From Zoroaster sp. YZ-2022 (Eukaryota > Echinodermata > Asteroidea > Forcipulatida > Zoroasteridae), in assembly GCA_029582265.1 (NCBI GenBank), contig CM055823.1, positions 21,115,365-21,179,364 on the forward strand: 64,000 nt of DNA. Reading direction: 5' to 3'. The position numbers and the translations under genes were made by a program. Positions 34,479 to 48,034 of this stretch are shown here, piece by piece (position 1 is the first letter of the stretch; the number at the start of each line of letters is the position of its first letter). The notes under the pieces were generated by a model. That model was not told the DNA's origin, searched no databases, and saw only the letters and a program-made list of their open reading frames with translations.

Positions 34479-37400
34479 CTAGAGGCGATATTTTATTAAC
34501 CCACCCACTCTTACCTTTGTTTCTTTTATTTTCCAAAAGGAGAATTTTTGTAGACGGACTTTAAACTGAAAAATAATATCGATATCGGAGGGATCAGAAT
34601 AATTGTCAAAGGCTAATTTACATCTGATAATCCATATAACGCGAAGCATTTTAGCGATGATGGCATTATGAACAGGACTCATTTTGTAGCCGAGGATTCA
34701 ATTAGAGTCGTTTAAATAAAAAATGTTCTTACCCGAATAGTTCCTAAGAATACGTTCCACAAAAATCCATGCATTTAAGGTACTAACACAATAAATAAAC
34801 AAATGCTCGTGAGACTCCGGCTCCACATTACAAAGTCTTTAGTAGGAAGACATCTGTGTTTTAATCTGTACCAACAATCTTTATCTTCTGGGTCCATAAT
34901 AAAATTATTGGAACCATTTTTCCAAATACAGGTCCAATCGACATCGGTGTGGTAATTAAGAAGTTCTTGCCATTTAATTTGGAATTTAGGGACCACAAAT
35001 CTGGCTAGAATCAAATTTCGGTAATTAATTTTGGCATTGGTATTGGAAACGTTAACATATTCATCCGATTGTCTATCGAAGAGGACAAGCCAATTACTAA
35101 CATGATTAGGGGGACCGATTCTTTTTTCTTCGATTAACTTATGATTAACATGATTGTCAATTCTACCGACTAATCTACCCGCAATAATATTGGGGACATT
35201 GCATTTTTTAGCCACGGCACGAAAAGGTATTAAATGATCGTTGACGACGAGATCCTTAACTTTATGAAAATTATATGAAGCGAGTAAGGGACTGTTAATT
35301 TCAGTATCATCATCGGTTGCACATAATTGTTCCAGAGAGGAACTTCTCGCGTTTCAGAACATACAGAAAAAGAACAGTTAATTTTACCGTCAACAGCTTT
35401 AAAGGCACGAATCAAATCTTGATAAAAAGTAGTAGTATTGACAGGATTACGGCTATTAGACAGGACATACCAACCCAGTTTATTATCGACCTTACCAAGC
35501 CAGTAATCAAAAAAAAGTTTCCACTTGCCACAAGATTTAATATAATTAGAAAACGACTGAACCTTGATACTCATAAGTTTACATTCTATATTAACCAGAC
35601 CGGTACCTCCTTTGTCTCTGGGACCATTAATGGTATTTCTTTTAATCTTTTCTACTTTGTCATCCCAATAAAAATTCCAAATACTTTTATCGATCTTGTT
35701 AATCCATTCACGCGGACATGAAATAATACTCCCCAAATAATTTAATCCCGATCCCACCAAAGTATTGATAATCACTGCTTTTCCTATGAGAGTCAAACTA
35801 CGCTTACTCCACCTATCAAGAATACACTTAAACTTATTCACACGCGGACCCCAGTTGTCTTCTGGGGTGACGTCATTTCCGAGAACTATTCCTAAATTTT
35901 TTATTTTCCTACTGCACCAATTAAAGCCGCATGGATTGTCGGATCTATCTTTCCATTGTCCTAACCAAAGACCTTTGGTTTTAGGAACATTTAATTTCGA
36001 CCCGCTCCCTTTACAATATACACAGAGAATATCCTGAATAATGTTAAAATCGTTATTTTTACTCACAAAAACCGTAGAATCGTCCGCCTGCTGTATGAGT
36101 TTAATCGAATCCGTACATTCGGGGATTTCAATACCTTTAAGCTCATTATTAATTCTAAAAAGATTAGCTAGTCCTTCAGCACACAGAGAAAAAAGGAGTG
36201 GGGACAATGGACATCCCTGCCTGATACCGCGAGTTATTTCAACGGGAGACCCTATGTAGTTATTAACTATTATACGACAGCTCGGTTGGCTGTATAGAAG
36301 TTTGATTCCTCGAATCAAAAACGGGGGAACACCTTGTTTATCCATAACTGCAAACATGTAATTCCAATTGATTCTATCAAAGGCCTTTTCTAAATCTATA
36401 CTAACAGCGGCTGCACCTAAATTTTCCCAATTTATATAATCTATTGTATCCCTGAGAATCAGAAGATTGTCTTGAATTTTCCTAAATTTCACACCACACG
36501 ATTGTTCTTCCCCGATTATAAAAGGCATAATATTTTTCAGACGATTAGTAAGAGTCTTAGCGAGAATTTTATAATCCACACACAATAGACTGATGGGACG
36601 CCAATTTTTCAAATCAAATTTACTTCCGACATTTTTGTAAATGAGTCGGATGAGGGCAGTATTCATAGAATGACCTAAAAAAACTTTTTGAAAACTGTAA
36701 TTAAAGACTTCAAAGAAATCTATACCGATAATATCCCAATATGTTTGGTAGAATTCCACTGTGAGGCCATCAGTGCCGGGGGATTTATTTTTATTCATTT
36801 GGAAAAGGGCATTTTTTAATTCAAGTAGCATGAAATCATTCTCGGAACTTTGAAAAATATCCGCAGGAACGACGTTAGGAATCATAGAATTCAAAATAAC
36901 GTTCATACTAGAAAGGCAGATATCCTCAGAAGTGTACAATTTACTATAAAAATCATTTACAATAGTCAACATGGTTTGACTCTGACTAACATAATTCCCC
37001 TCAGAAGTCAATAATTTTTCCATTTTGTTCTTTTGAATTTGTTGTTTTTCTAAATTTAAAAAATATTTGGAAGCTTTTTCGCCTTCCGTTTTAATTGTGT
37101 TTCTAGCTCTTATTTTAGATTTTTCCCATTCTTTAAATTCATAGGCTTTGATAGCTTCTTCAGTGGTCTTAATTTCATCATAATTGGCATCGATGGGATT
37201 ACTAATTAATTTCCTATATTTTTTCTGAAGACGAGAAATGTCCTTTTTAGAATTCCTGGATTTTTCTTTGCTATACTCTTGGATTATTTCTTTGAGTCGG
37301 AACTTCCCAATTTCCCACCACTCAACTAAATTATCATGATTGTGTTTATGGGTTTTCCAAAAATTCCAAAAATGTTTTACTCGAAAAACAAGATCGTCGT

Positions 37401-38105
37401 CATCTAAAAAGTTATTGTTACAGATCCATCTGCCTTGCCCATGTGAAACCTCACTATCAGTTAATTTTATTACAAGAAGTTGATGGTCTGAAAGGCCGCT
37501 TACTCGACAGGAAATATTCTTTATTCTATTAAACATGTTGAAAGACACAAACAAATAATCGATTCTATTCGGTGTTTTAGTCGGTTTGTGAAAATGAGTG
37601 TAACCATTATCATCAGGAAGAAGAGTTCTCCAAACATCAATGAGATCTTTTTCTTGAATAACATTTCTTAAAATAATTTGACTGGTATCATTAATACGAA
37701 ATTTATCTAAATTACAATTAAAGTCACCCCTATGATCCAACTCTCGTCCCCAATGATACGATCAGTCAGACCATCAAAAAAAGTGGTCCTTCCACGGAGA
37801 TCATTTGGAGCATATACAGACGCTACGGAAATCACTTCATTGTCCCAATTAATATCACCTTTTATCCACCTACCATCGTCATCTTTGTTAACATTAGAAA
37901 TAATAATTCCAGAATTTTTTGAAGTGAGGATTGCAACCCCTTTTGAATGGCGAGTCCTGTGATTAAAAAGTATTTGACCTTCCCACTGTCTGCTCCAAAT
38001 GTCCTCATCATTGCGGTCGCTATGAGTTTCTTGTAAAAATACCAAATTGAAATTACAATCTTTAAGACAGTCAAAGAGCATGTTTCTTTTCAAATCGTCT
38101 CTAAG
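34479..38105 (-). pseudogene. L1/Tx1 LINE ORF2: endonuclease and reverse transcriptase
   Basis: The apurinic-type endonuclease reads NINGLRDD, LQETHS, VYAPND and GDFNC, ending in SDHQLLV. The RT lies in an 836-codon open frame (35230-37740): SPGTDGLTVEFY near residue 320, NWRPISLL near 380, SIDLEKAFDRI near 448, GIRQGCPLSP near 505 and QADDS near 550. The aromatic residue of the usual F/YADD box is Gln here. The C-terminus has CNVEPESHEHLFIYC, a typical LINE Cys/His block. Frameshifts at about 37738 and 35320 and a stop near 34695 mark this copy as dead. Confidence 0.88.
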
Positions 38106-38117
38106 ACCATTAATATT
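38106..38117. repeat. 12-bp target duplication, left copy
   Basis: ACCATTAATATT here equals 41036-41047 and brackets the Penelope insertion into the LINE. Confidence 0.85.
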
Positions 38118-41035
38118 GATATCGTTTCGGTTTGCGGTAACACCATGTGTTTATCTCAACTAACGTGAAGCTGAGATACAGGTTCTGAAAAGAACCGTAT
38201 CGCACAACTCGTATCTCAACCTTCGTTAAGTGAGAAAGGTTCAAGGGAGAACCAATTTCGGGCAACTCGTTTTTCTCTACTGTCGCTAAGTGAGAAATAT
38301 GGTTCAGGGAGAACCATGGGGACTTCACGGGTTAATATGGTTCAGGGAGAACCATAGGGACTTCACGGGTTATTCTCTACGTTTCGATTAGCCTGCTCTA
38401 ATCTTCTTCAGGAGAATGAAGAGGTTTGCCGATGCAACTCCTTAAGTAGTATTTGCTGGGATTATGTGTAGAATGGGAAGTGTTCCGATTGGTGCTACTG
38501 TTGTGTGATGTGTTGTGATTGGTTGCCACCGTGGCATTGTTCTTGTTGTGTGTGTTTCCGCCTGCTGTGTGTGAGTTGCCTGCTCGCTGAGGCGTATCAG
38601 TTGACAGTGGGGTGTGGGTGTTGGTGGATGGTAGGATTGAATGCCAAATGTTGCTGATGAAATAGCCGATGTCCTGGGGGACAGTGTCATGTTTATGAAT
38701 CTCAATAGCCTCTCTGATACGACCAGTGCTTTTCCGGGGCTATGATCTTTGCATTCTGCCAGTCAATGATATGGTCCAAATCGGTGGAGTGTTTGATGAT
38801 CGCAGATTTGTCACATTCCCCTCTGCGGCCGTGGGCCTTGTGTTCCTTGAGCCTGGTCGTAAGGTCTCTGCCGGTCTCGCCAATGTACACTTTCCCACAA
38901 GTACAAGGAATTCGGTAGACCCCAGCTTGACGGCTGGGATCATGTCTGTCCTTGTGGGTGTGTAACTTCGTTTCCAACTTGTTTCGAGTCCGGTAGTAGA
39001 CCTTAATGTCAGCTTCCCTCAGGATACGCTGAATCTTGTGTGAAGTGTGGCCGATGTACGGTAGCACGGCAATGGGTTTTTCGGTTGCGTCAGGGGATCG
39101 TGGAGCGTTCCTATTCGGGAGGAACTTAAGCTTATCAGGTCTGTACCCATTGTCTCTTAACACGGCGTTAAGATGTTTCAACTCGGATGGCAAGTGCTCT
39201 TTATCACTGATAGTGTGTGCCCTTCGAAGTAGGGTGCGATTCACGGAGGATTTCACGGATGGTGGGTGGAACGACCGGGCATTTAGGTAGCGGTCTGTGT
39301 GTGTAGGTTTTCTGTAAACCGAATGCCCAAGTGAGCCATCAACCCGTTTGGAAATGAGTACATCAAGGAAAGGCAACGAGTCGGATGTCTCAGTTTCCAT
39401 GGTGAATTGAATGCTCGGATGTTGCTGGTTGAGGTGAACGAGGAAGTCACTCAGTTTGTCGGAACCGTGCTGCCAAATGATGAAAGTATCATCTACGTAT
39501 CGAAGCCATAGTTTGGGTTTGTATCGTGCCGTCTCGAGCGCTTTCTGTTCGAAATCTTCCATGAAGATGTTTGCTAGGACCGGGGATATCGGGGATCCCA
39601 TTGGAGTGCCCAAAGACTGTTGATAGTAAGTCTCCCTCCATTGGAAGTATGTGGATTTCACACATAATGAAAGTAGATCTACGATTTGATCTGGCGTTAG
39701 GCTGGTTCGTTCCGGGAGCGTGCTATCATGTTCGAGTATCGACTTGGTTACGAGGATAGCCTCGTCTGTCGGTACATTGGTGAATAAAGACTTGACGTCA
39801 AAACTCACTAGCGTGTCGGAAGGCTGCAATATGGTTCCCTTTATGAAGTTGATAAACCCTGCTGAATTGGGTACATGGTGGGGCGTCTTACCCACGAGTG
39901 GGTGTAAGAGCCCTGTCAAGTGTTGGGCGAGGTTATACGTGGGGGAACCTCGGGATGAGACAATCGGTCGGAGCGGTCTGTCTGGTTTATGAATCTTTGG
40001 TAGGCCAAAGAATCTTGGGCATTTCGAGCTGGACGGACGGAGGTGCCTGTATAGTGCTTTGGGTAAGGCTGTGCTCCGGTTTAAGGAAAGAAGTTTTGCG
40101 GCGACTTTCCTTTCTGCTAACGGAATCGGGTTCTTTTTGAGGCGGGTGTAGGTATCCGTGTCGAGGATATCCTGAACCTTCTGATCGTATTCTGAGCGGT
40201 CCATCACTACTGTGGCATTACCCTTGTCTGCCTTTAGAATGTGTATCGAAGAGTCATTACGGAGGTTATTGACAGCCTGATATTCCAGTCTTGTGATATT
40301 GGATTTCGGGGGCTTCACGTTTTTTAAGATCTGGTGTATCTGAATACGGATATCGTCTGCCTTTTGTTTCTCGAGCTTTCGGATGGAAGGTTCAATAGAC
40401 TGTATGAATTCTTCCACGGGAATCTTTTTTGGGGCGGTGGCAAAATTCATAAACATGACACTGTCCCCCAGGACATCGGCTATTTCATCAGCAACATTTG
40501 GCATTCAATCCTACCATCCACCAACACCCACCAACACCCAGGCAACTCACACACAGCAGGCGGAAACACACACAACAAGAACAATGCCACGGTGGCAACC
40601 AATCACAACACATCACACAACAGTAGCACCAATCGGAACACTTCCCATTCTACACATAATCCCAGCAAATACTACTTAAGGAGTTGCATCGGCAAACCTC
40701 TTCATTCTCCTGAAGAAGATTAGAGCAGGCTAATCGAAACGTAGATAATAACCCATGAAGTCCCTATGGTTCTCCCTGAACCATATTAACCCGTGAAGTC
40801 CCCATGGTTCTCCCTGAACCATATTTCTCACTTAGCGACAGTAGAGAAAAACGAGTTGCCCGAAATTGGTTCTCCCTTGAACCTTTCTCACTTAACGAAG
40901 GTTGAGATACGAGTTGTGCGATACGGTTCTTTTCAGAACCTGTATCTCAGCTTCACGTTAGTTGAGATAAACACATGGTGTTACCGCAAACCGAAACGAT
41001 ATCGATATTCCACCATGCAAAGCCTCAAAACTTAT
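38118..41035 (-). mobile_element. Penelope-like element with inverted terminal repeats
   Basis: A body on the - strand (RT plus GIY-YIG) has a 3' region at 38118-38705 and an inverted copy of that same region at about 40447-41035. The right copy lacks about 40 bp near 40530 but otherwise matches closely. Terminal repeats in inverted or direct orientation are known for Penelope elements. It is flanked by ACCATTAATATT and sits inside the LINE ORF2. Confidence 0.9.
38702..40504 (-). pseudogene. Penelope RT with GIY-YIG endonuclease
   Basis: A 600-codon frame. Residues 1-20 come from the inverted repeat, so the true N-terminus is lost. RT motifs: FFGLPKIHKP near 165, SFDVKSLFTNVP near 234, LGTPMGSPISPVLANIF near 298, YVDDTF near 336 and LPFLDVLI near 377. 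The GIY-YIG domain starts near 528 (GVYRIPCTCGKVYIGETG), as in Penelope/Athena-type elements. After APEKHW an 8-nt deletion, relative to the copy at 16035, shifts the frame and cuts off the C-terminal tail. Product: RNA-templated DNA synthesis and target nicking for transposition. Confidence 0.93.
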
Positions 41036-41047
41036 ACCATTAATATT
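41036..41047. repeat. 12-bp target duplication, right copy
   Basis: ACCATTAATATT, the partner of 38106-38117. Confidence 0.85.
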
Positions 41048-41134
41048 AATTGATGCGACTGTTAAAAAACTCATAGCAATCGCAATAAAGAGTAATAAAG
41101 ACCTAACCATAAAAATCTCAGATGAAAAATTCGC

Positions 41135-41418
41135 TTACATCGCCTTCTGACCTCGGCCTCGTCCCCTGGGGTTTGATGTTTTCGTGCTCTCCGATGTCGG
41201 TTGGGATAGACTGCGGTTTTGATGTGCACTTTCCTGCCCCGACCTCCTATTTGGTTGTGAAGATGCCGCTCCCAATCCCCTCCTACGTCTGAAGCGTTGA
41301 ACCCCCTCCGTGTACACTTGCTTTAAAAGTGTATAGACTGTTTTGGAATATTCCCTGCACTTTATATTACCTTTGTGAATTAATGTATAGGCCGTATTGC
41401 CATAAAAATGTCAAGTTA
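41135..41418 (-). pseudogene. LINE ORF1 C-terminal fragment
   Basis: The open frame on the - strand reads a CREYSKTVYTLL segment, then an Arg-rich stretch (RFRRRRG), and ends RGRGRGQKAM with a stop just before the ORF2 start. The basic tail and position fit the nucleic-acid-binding ORF1 protein of an L1/Tx1 LINE. No ATG lies nearby. The frame begins after a TGA near 41418. Confidence 0.6.
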
Positions 41419-41420
41419 AA

Positions 41421-42570
<1,150 letters not shown>

Positions 42571-42589
42571 ATAATATATACATACATAA

Positions 42590-42985
42590 TAATAACACAC
42601 ACACACACATTAACAATAATACACACACACACACACCCTCACGCACATTGATTTGTGGGGTATTCCTTTGTTCGTTCTATTATCCCTTTTCCTTATAATT
42701 CTCCTGTGGGGTACAAGATTTTCTATAGTTACCTTGTGGGGTCCAATTGTTCTATTGTGTTTTGGACCCCACAACGAATGGTGTACGTTCACACACACAC
42801 ACACCCTCACGCACATGGAGTTGTGGGTATTCCTTTGTTCGTTCTATTATCCCTTTTCCTTATAATTCTCCTGTAGGTACAAGATTTTCTATAGTTACCT
42901 TGTGGGGTCCAATTGTTCCATTGTGTTTTGGACCCCACAACGAATGATGTACACGTTCACACACACACACAGACCGTTGTTGCTA
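42590..42985. repeat. CA microsatellites and a 166-bp tandem duplication
   Basis: CACACA runs at about 42593-42610, 42620-42636, 42790-42805 and 42957-42972 separate two near-identical units. Each unit holds ATTCCTTTGTTCGTTCTATT, CCCTTTTCCTTATAATTCTC and TTTTGGACCCCACAACGAAT (first at about 42660-42780, second at about 42828-42948). Confidence 0.9.
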
Positions 42986-43188
42986 TCACTATGTGGACAT
43001 TCCTTTGTTCTCATGTACTTAAGCACAGTAATTTCTTAAAATCGTTCCCATTTCACACAGAAGAGTGTTTTTTGAGCGGTTTTCGTTCTATTTTTCCCTT
43101 TTAATAATATCCTTCGATTTAAGTCAACGAACCTGCTTAGACAAATCACTAATTTCAGAGATATTCGTACTTTTCCAAAGTCCAAAAA

Positions 43189-43274
43189 CACTGTGTGGAC
43201 GTGTGTAAGTCCACACAGTGCACAGAGTTCCTACACTATGTGGACATCCTTTCTTCCGAAGTCCACATAGTGTA
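43189..43274. repeat. Two adjacent hairpins with related stems
   Basis: CACTGTGTGGAC (43189-43200) pairs with GTCCACACAGTG (43209-43220) over an 8-nt loop. TACACTATGTGGAC (43232-43245) pairs with GTCCACATAGTGTA (43261-43274) over a 15-nt loop. Both stems are perfect and share the CTATGTGGAC/CTGTGTGGAC core. Confidence 0.7.
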
Positions 43275-43554
43275 TGCTACGCCTGTGCACACACACACAC
43301 AACAATGTGTTGGATTTTACAGTCGAACCATGACTGACATGGGTTTGCCTTTTCGAGGACATATATAGCAAATGGCATCTCTTAAATTTTAAGTCAGTTC
43401 TTATTTGAACACAGACGTACTTCAAAGGTGGCGATTCGAAGTGCGTGCAGGGGCCCGTTCTCTGCAACACAATGTCGAATGGCCTGCTCTCTCTATGGGC
43501 CCTACCACCCCACGGGCCCCAGTGCAGCCGCACTGCCTGCACTGTCTATATTTA

Positions 43555-45030
43555 CGCCCCTGGCCCAATGACCAGGGCTAACAGTAAAGCGCATTGGGAC
43601 ATTATGTGAACTGCACCATACAATAATTAAATATTATTGTTATTGCAAAATAAATTATTTAATACAAACCTGCTTAGTTTTCCTGGGTTTCATTTCACAG
43701 TTACACAGTTTCACAGTTACAACCACTTGAGCAGGACAGAACATTATGTCCTAATTTTGACTTCAGACAAAGATCTGCCTTAGTATCAAATTGGGGCAAA
43801 TTATTGTATTGACATCGATAGTACACTTTAAACAGCTTTACTCTTCCACTCTCAGGGTTTAGTGGTCTGTACTCACAGTGTAATTTTGTTTTCCTCCTGG
43901 TAGTCTACCAACCAATTGGCAGAGCCATCCTTATCAGTAAGGGCAACACAAAATTATGTTATGAAGCCATCATCAACTGGAGTGAAAGAGCACAGATGAT
44001 ACTCATATAACCAGCTGGGAGGGTTTTCTGAAGAATGAACAAAAGGAAAAACAAAAATGTAACAAACAAAATAAAAAGTTCACAAATGTGAACATCAGAT
44101 CAACATTTCAATAGTTTATTTAATACTCAGCCATTTATTTATTTTATTTATACATATTTGTTTTATTGTTTTAAGTTGAGTAACAATCCCAGACGAGATA
44201 GTGCTTGTTACTAAGGGTACAAGATTTGGATTTTAAGACAATCTCCCTGTAATTTCTTAAATACTCATAATAGTTGTCATACTTTTTTGGATAATATGCA
44301 CAATCCTGAAAAGGCAAGCAAGGATTTTATAAAGTTTGAAAAACAAATCCAACATTGTCTATAATTTCTGAAAATGTCAACAAATCTGTAAAATGCTTCA
44401 AAACCCTTAATACGTTGCTTAGGGTGGGTGTGGTTGAAGTATAGTGGTTGGGGAGGGGTTATGATGGGGTAGCTCTGGTAACATAGCCCAAAGTAAGTCA
44501 TATTGGGCTATGCTATTTTCCACAGATGTACAAGCCAACAACATTATGCGGTCTAAGAAAGATGGACGGTCCCTTTAAAGTACACAGCATAATCCTGAAT
44601 CCTTATTGAACATAATCAGTCTACTCAAATAATAAAACCAAATTAAAAAAATTAAAAAATTATGACAGGAGTATACTCACGAATTTGACTAACAATATTC
44701 ACTGAAAATTTGAAATGTTGTGGGCAAATTTTGATTCATTTTTTGAAAATACTGGTTATGAATGTTCAGTGAGTATTCTGAATCGATACACTATGTACTT
44801 AAAAAGGACCTGTAGGCATTTTCTATTTAATTTGTTTGATGTTCATGAACTGTTCGGAAATATTGTATACAATCGCTCGTAACTCTACATAAAATACATG
44901 ATAATGTTGAGTTATGATTATCACAACTGATGGGAGTGATGCACTTCAGGGGCAGTCATTTACAATTGAAATGTTGAATCATCAAATTCATCCCTCACCT
45001 CTTACACGTATCACTGATCAAACAAAACTA
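43555..45030. other. No gene; possible SINE tail at 43555-43650
   Basis: AGTAAAGCGCATTGGGACAT and a following ATTATTGTTATTG run resemble SINE/LINE tails, but no head is seen. The rest is unassigned AT-rich sequence. Confidence 0.4.
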
Positions 45031-45479
45031 GCCCCATTCTAGTGTCAATACACTGGACTCCCTCTGTATCCTTGGCCCTGGCCTAGCACCACATACAAAG
45101 AGCAATTTTTCTTTTTTTTAAACTTTAGATCTGCTAATTATTACAACCTAAAATTTAGTAATTAGGTAACCTTGCCCAACCAGACACTTTTGGAATAAAA
45201 TCCATTATTCTGGGATATCTCACTTTCATGAAATTTTCGAAACATTTTTGAAATTTACAAAATAAATATAATAAAATTTAAATTTCACCAAAACTACCGA
45301 TCTCACAATAGTAAACTTTATGCCAAATGTGTCTGTTTGTGGGCAAGCTTACCTAATCACAAAATTTTAGATCGTAATAATTAGCAGATCAAAAGTTGAA
45401 AAAGCGCTCCCTTTTTGTACATGTGGAGCTAGGGCCAAGGATACGGAGGGAGTCCAGTGTCTTGGCCATAGAATGGGGC
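45031..45479. mobile_element. 449-bp TIR element (MITE)
   Basis: The ends are inverted copies beginning GCCCCATTCTA, then ACACTGGACTCCCTC, GTATCCTTGGCCCT and, further in, CTGCTAATTATTAC and AAAATTT blocks. Similarity of the two halves extends over more than 100 bp. There is no ORF of note. No target duplication was fixed. Confidence 0.75.
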
Positions 45480-46643
45480 GAAAACAAAACCAAATTGTTG
45501 TGTCACAGTCAAGGTAGATTTTGCAGAAAACCTAACTTATACTTGGTTCTAAATACCGGTACTAGTAATAGCGGTTGCACAGAGTGATCAAAGCATTTAT
45601 GCTCAGTGTAACGTTAATCTTAAAATTATTCAGTACTCACAAATGAATGGTTCACACAAGTCTGTATTGCAGATCCAAACTAAACTATGAATCTTGATCA
45701 TGTTGATGTTTGTTTACCGGTGGTATACACATGAAGCGCCCTCTTTCGTCAGCTTTGGACTGCATGCAATGTATCCACGCAGTACATAACTTAAAGGGAC
45801 AGTATCGTCACGATCAACAGGGCATGGAATCAGAGTACTTGTTTTAGATTAACTTAGTGACTGAAAATAATACCCGAAATAATAAGGTCATGACCGTTGC
45901 TGCTGAATAAATGAGCCAGTAATGTTCTAGCCTTGATCAAGGCGCGTCAGAACGGTTTGGTCTATGATTATTTTGCCCGCAATTTCCAAACTCCAGCGCG
46001 CACATGGATCCATGCATACTGTATACAAGTCATGTACATCGACATGTACATTCATGTACATGTATATATTGTACACTGTATGTTACTATACATGTACGGT
46101 GTATTATGTACATAAAGTGGCCATTCGTCGTCGCGCCTTGATGTTTCTACACGTCATATCACATGCCAACATTTAAGGTGGAGCTCATTAATCATCATCA
46201 TCGACGCTGTTCGTCTTTCAACATGGCGTCCTCAATATTTGTGTTCCAATGGTCACGGTTTATCGCCTTTTCTTGAGCCGATGCTAAGGTTTCATTCAAG
46301 TCTCTGAGTTCCTTTAGTATCAGAGATACCCATGTTGCTTTTTACAGTTTCCTTTTGGCTTGTTTTACATATCTGGGGTGTTCTTGTAAGGCTTTCCGAG
46401 CTGGTGTTTCTTCAGGTAGTCTCAAAAGGTGACCCAGCTAAGATAATCGCCTTTTCTTGATCTTCTGGCTCCATCGGATTTCTTTTGTCTTCGTGTACAA
46501 GTCTTCATTTGATATCTTTTGGGGCCATCTTATGTCTAGAACTTTGCGCAGCAGGGACCTGGAAGGAGTCGATTTTTTGTTCGAGGTTTTTTGTGATTGT
46601 CCATAGTTTGGTGTTGTATAGAAATATGCTGGATACATATATA

Positions 46644-48034
46644 CTAGTCAAACAAAGAAACGCAAATGTTTTTAAAGTGGTATATTTCTGCACACTTGGT
46701 AGAAATTGGTTTACTTTAGCAATGCGCATACTAAGGAAAGTGACTTGCTTTATTTCCACACCTGTTTGCATTGGCCACGGTTGATTGCACATCGTCAAGG
46801 ACAAAAAGGTCATTTGGCCTGGGCAGTGCAGGACCAGATTACGTAACTGGAAATTTAGCTGTATGACTATCCAAAATCGTGGAGTGGGTCTCGGGCGTAC
46901 AGAAAACCAAAATCATTATGCAGTTAGGCCGTCAGCAGCAATGCCACGACTTTCTGTTCTAGAGCGCGGCCGCGCTGTCGGTATGCTGGAAGCGGGTATG
47001 AGACCCAGGGCTGTCGCACGTGCTCTTAATGTGCATGAATCCACTATTGGCCGTCTCAGAGACAGGCACCAGGCCACTGGGGATGTTGCCGACCGACGAA
47101 GAAGTGGTCGGCCCAGAGTCACCACCCCAAACCAGGATCGCCATGTTGTGCTCCTCCACCTCCGAGATCGGAGCCGGGATGCTTGTCAAACTGCAAGAGA
47201 GACCCCTGGCAGGCACAACAGACGCATCAGCGACCAGACTGTGCGGAACAGACTGCGTGCTGCTGGTCCGTATAGAGGTCTCCAGTTGACTGCACAACGG
47301 CGGGAGCGCCGTCGTCAGTGGTGCATGCAGCATCGGCAGTGGACTCAAAGGATGTGGAGCCAGGTGTTGTTTACGGACGAGTCCCGTTTTCACATATCCC
47401 ACAATGGGTCTACAGGAGGCGTGGGGAGCGCTATGCTGACTGCAATGTCGTAGAGCAGGACAGATGGGGCGGTCCTAGTGTCATGGTGTGGGCCGGCATT
47501 GCCGCCAACAGCCGCACCAATCTGATTGAGATTCAGGGCAATCTGAATGGGCAGCGCTACCGAGATGAGGTCCTGGCAGCAGAGGTTGTGCCTTTCTTGC
47601 GCCAGCATCCCAATATCCAACTGCTACAGCAGGATAATGCACGCCCGCATGTTGCCAGAATTGTGACTGATTATCTGCGACAGCAAAATGTGGAAACCCT
47701 TCCATGGCCTGCCTTTAGCCCTGACATGTCCCCAATAGAACACCTATGGGACGAACTTCAACGGCGGGTTCATGCCAGGCCTGTAGCGCCCCAGAACGCT
47801 CAGCAGTTGGCGGCCGCGCTTCAAGAAGAATGGCGCGCACTGCCTCTGGGGCGGATTAGGCGTACAATCCAGTCCATGCGCCGGCGCATAAACGCCTGCA
47901 TCCTGGCCAGAGGTGGACACACCAGTTATTGAGTACTTACACTTTCATGTCATCATAATTTTTCTGGGGTGCAATCAAATTTTGTTGGTATAAATTGGCT
48001 TCGAAAAAAAAATTGCGTTTCTTTGTTTGACTAG
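46644..48034 (+). mobile_element. Tc1-like DNA transposon
   Basis: 1,391 bp. The inverted ends start CTAGTCAAACAAAGAAACGC (left) and mirror it at the right (48015-48034). TA lies on both sides (46642-46643 and 48035-48036), the standard Tc1/mariner target. It contains one transposase gene and is inserted into the RTE-like LINE. Confidence 0.95.
46941..47932 (+). pseudogene. Tc1-like transposase (one frameshift)
   Basis: ATG at 46941 (MPRLSVLERGRAVGML) starts a helix-turn-helix region (residues about 5-60) with an RRRSGRPR AT-hook-like link. The catalytic domain has FTDESRF (first Asp), QDNARPH (second Asp) and SPDMSPIEHLWDEL (Glu), a DDE triad with D34E-type spacing. The frame shifts once at about 47400, between FHISHNG and VYRRRGERY; both sides are otherwise open to the stop at 47932. 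The gene is clearly more GC-rich than its surroundings. Without the break it would be about 330 residues, normal for the family. Confidence 0.93.

Larger units (their letters stand above)
34479..41420 (-). mobile_element. L1/Tx1-type LINE, interrupted by a Penelope element
   Basis: On the - strand: an ORF1 C-terminus (41135-41418), ORF2 start (about 41048-41120), an insertion at 38118-41035, then ORF2 endonuclease, RT and C-terminal Cys/His block down to 34479. Removing the insert and one copy of the 12-bp duplication restores a continuous frame across the endonuclease start (SININGLRDD). The 5' end is missing or decayed beyond about 41420. Confidence 0.85.
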
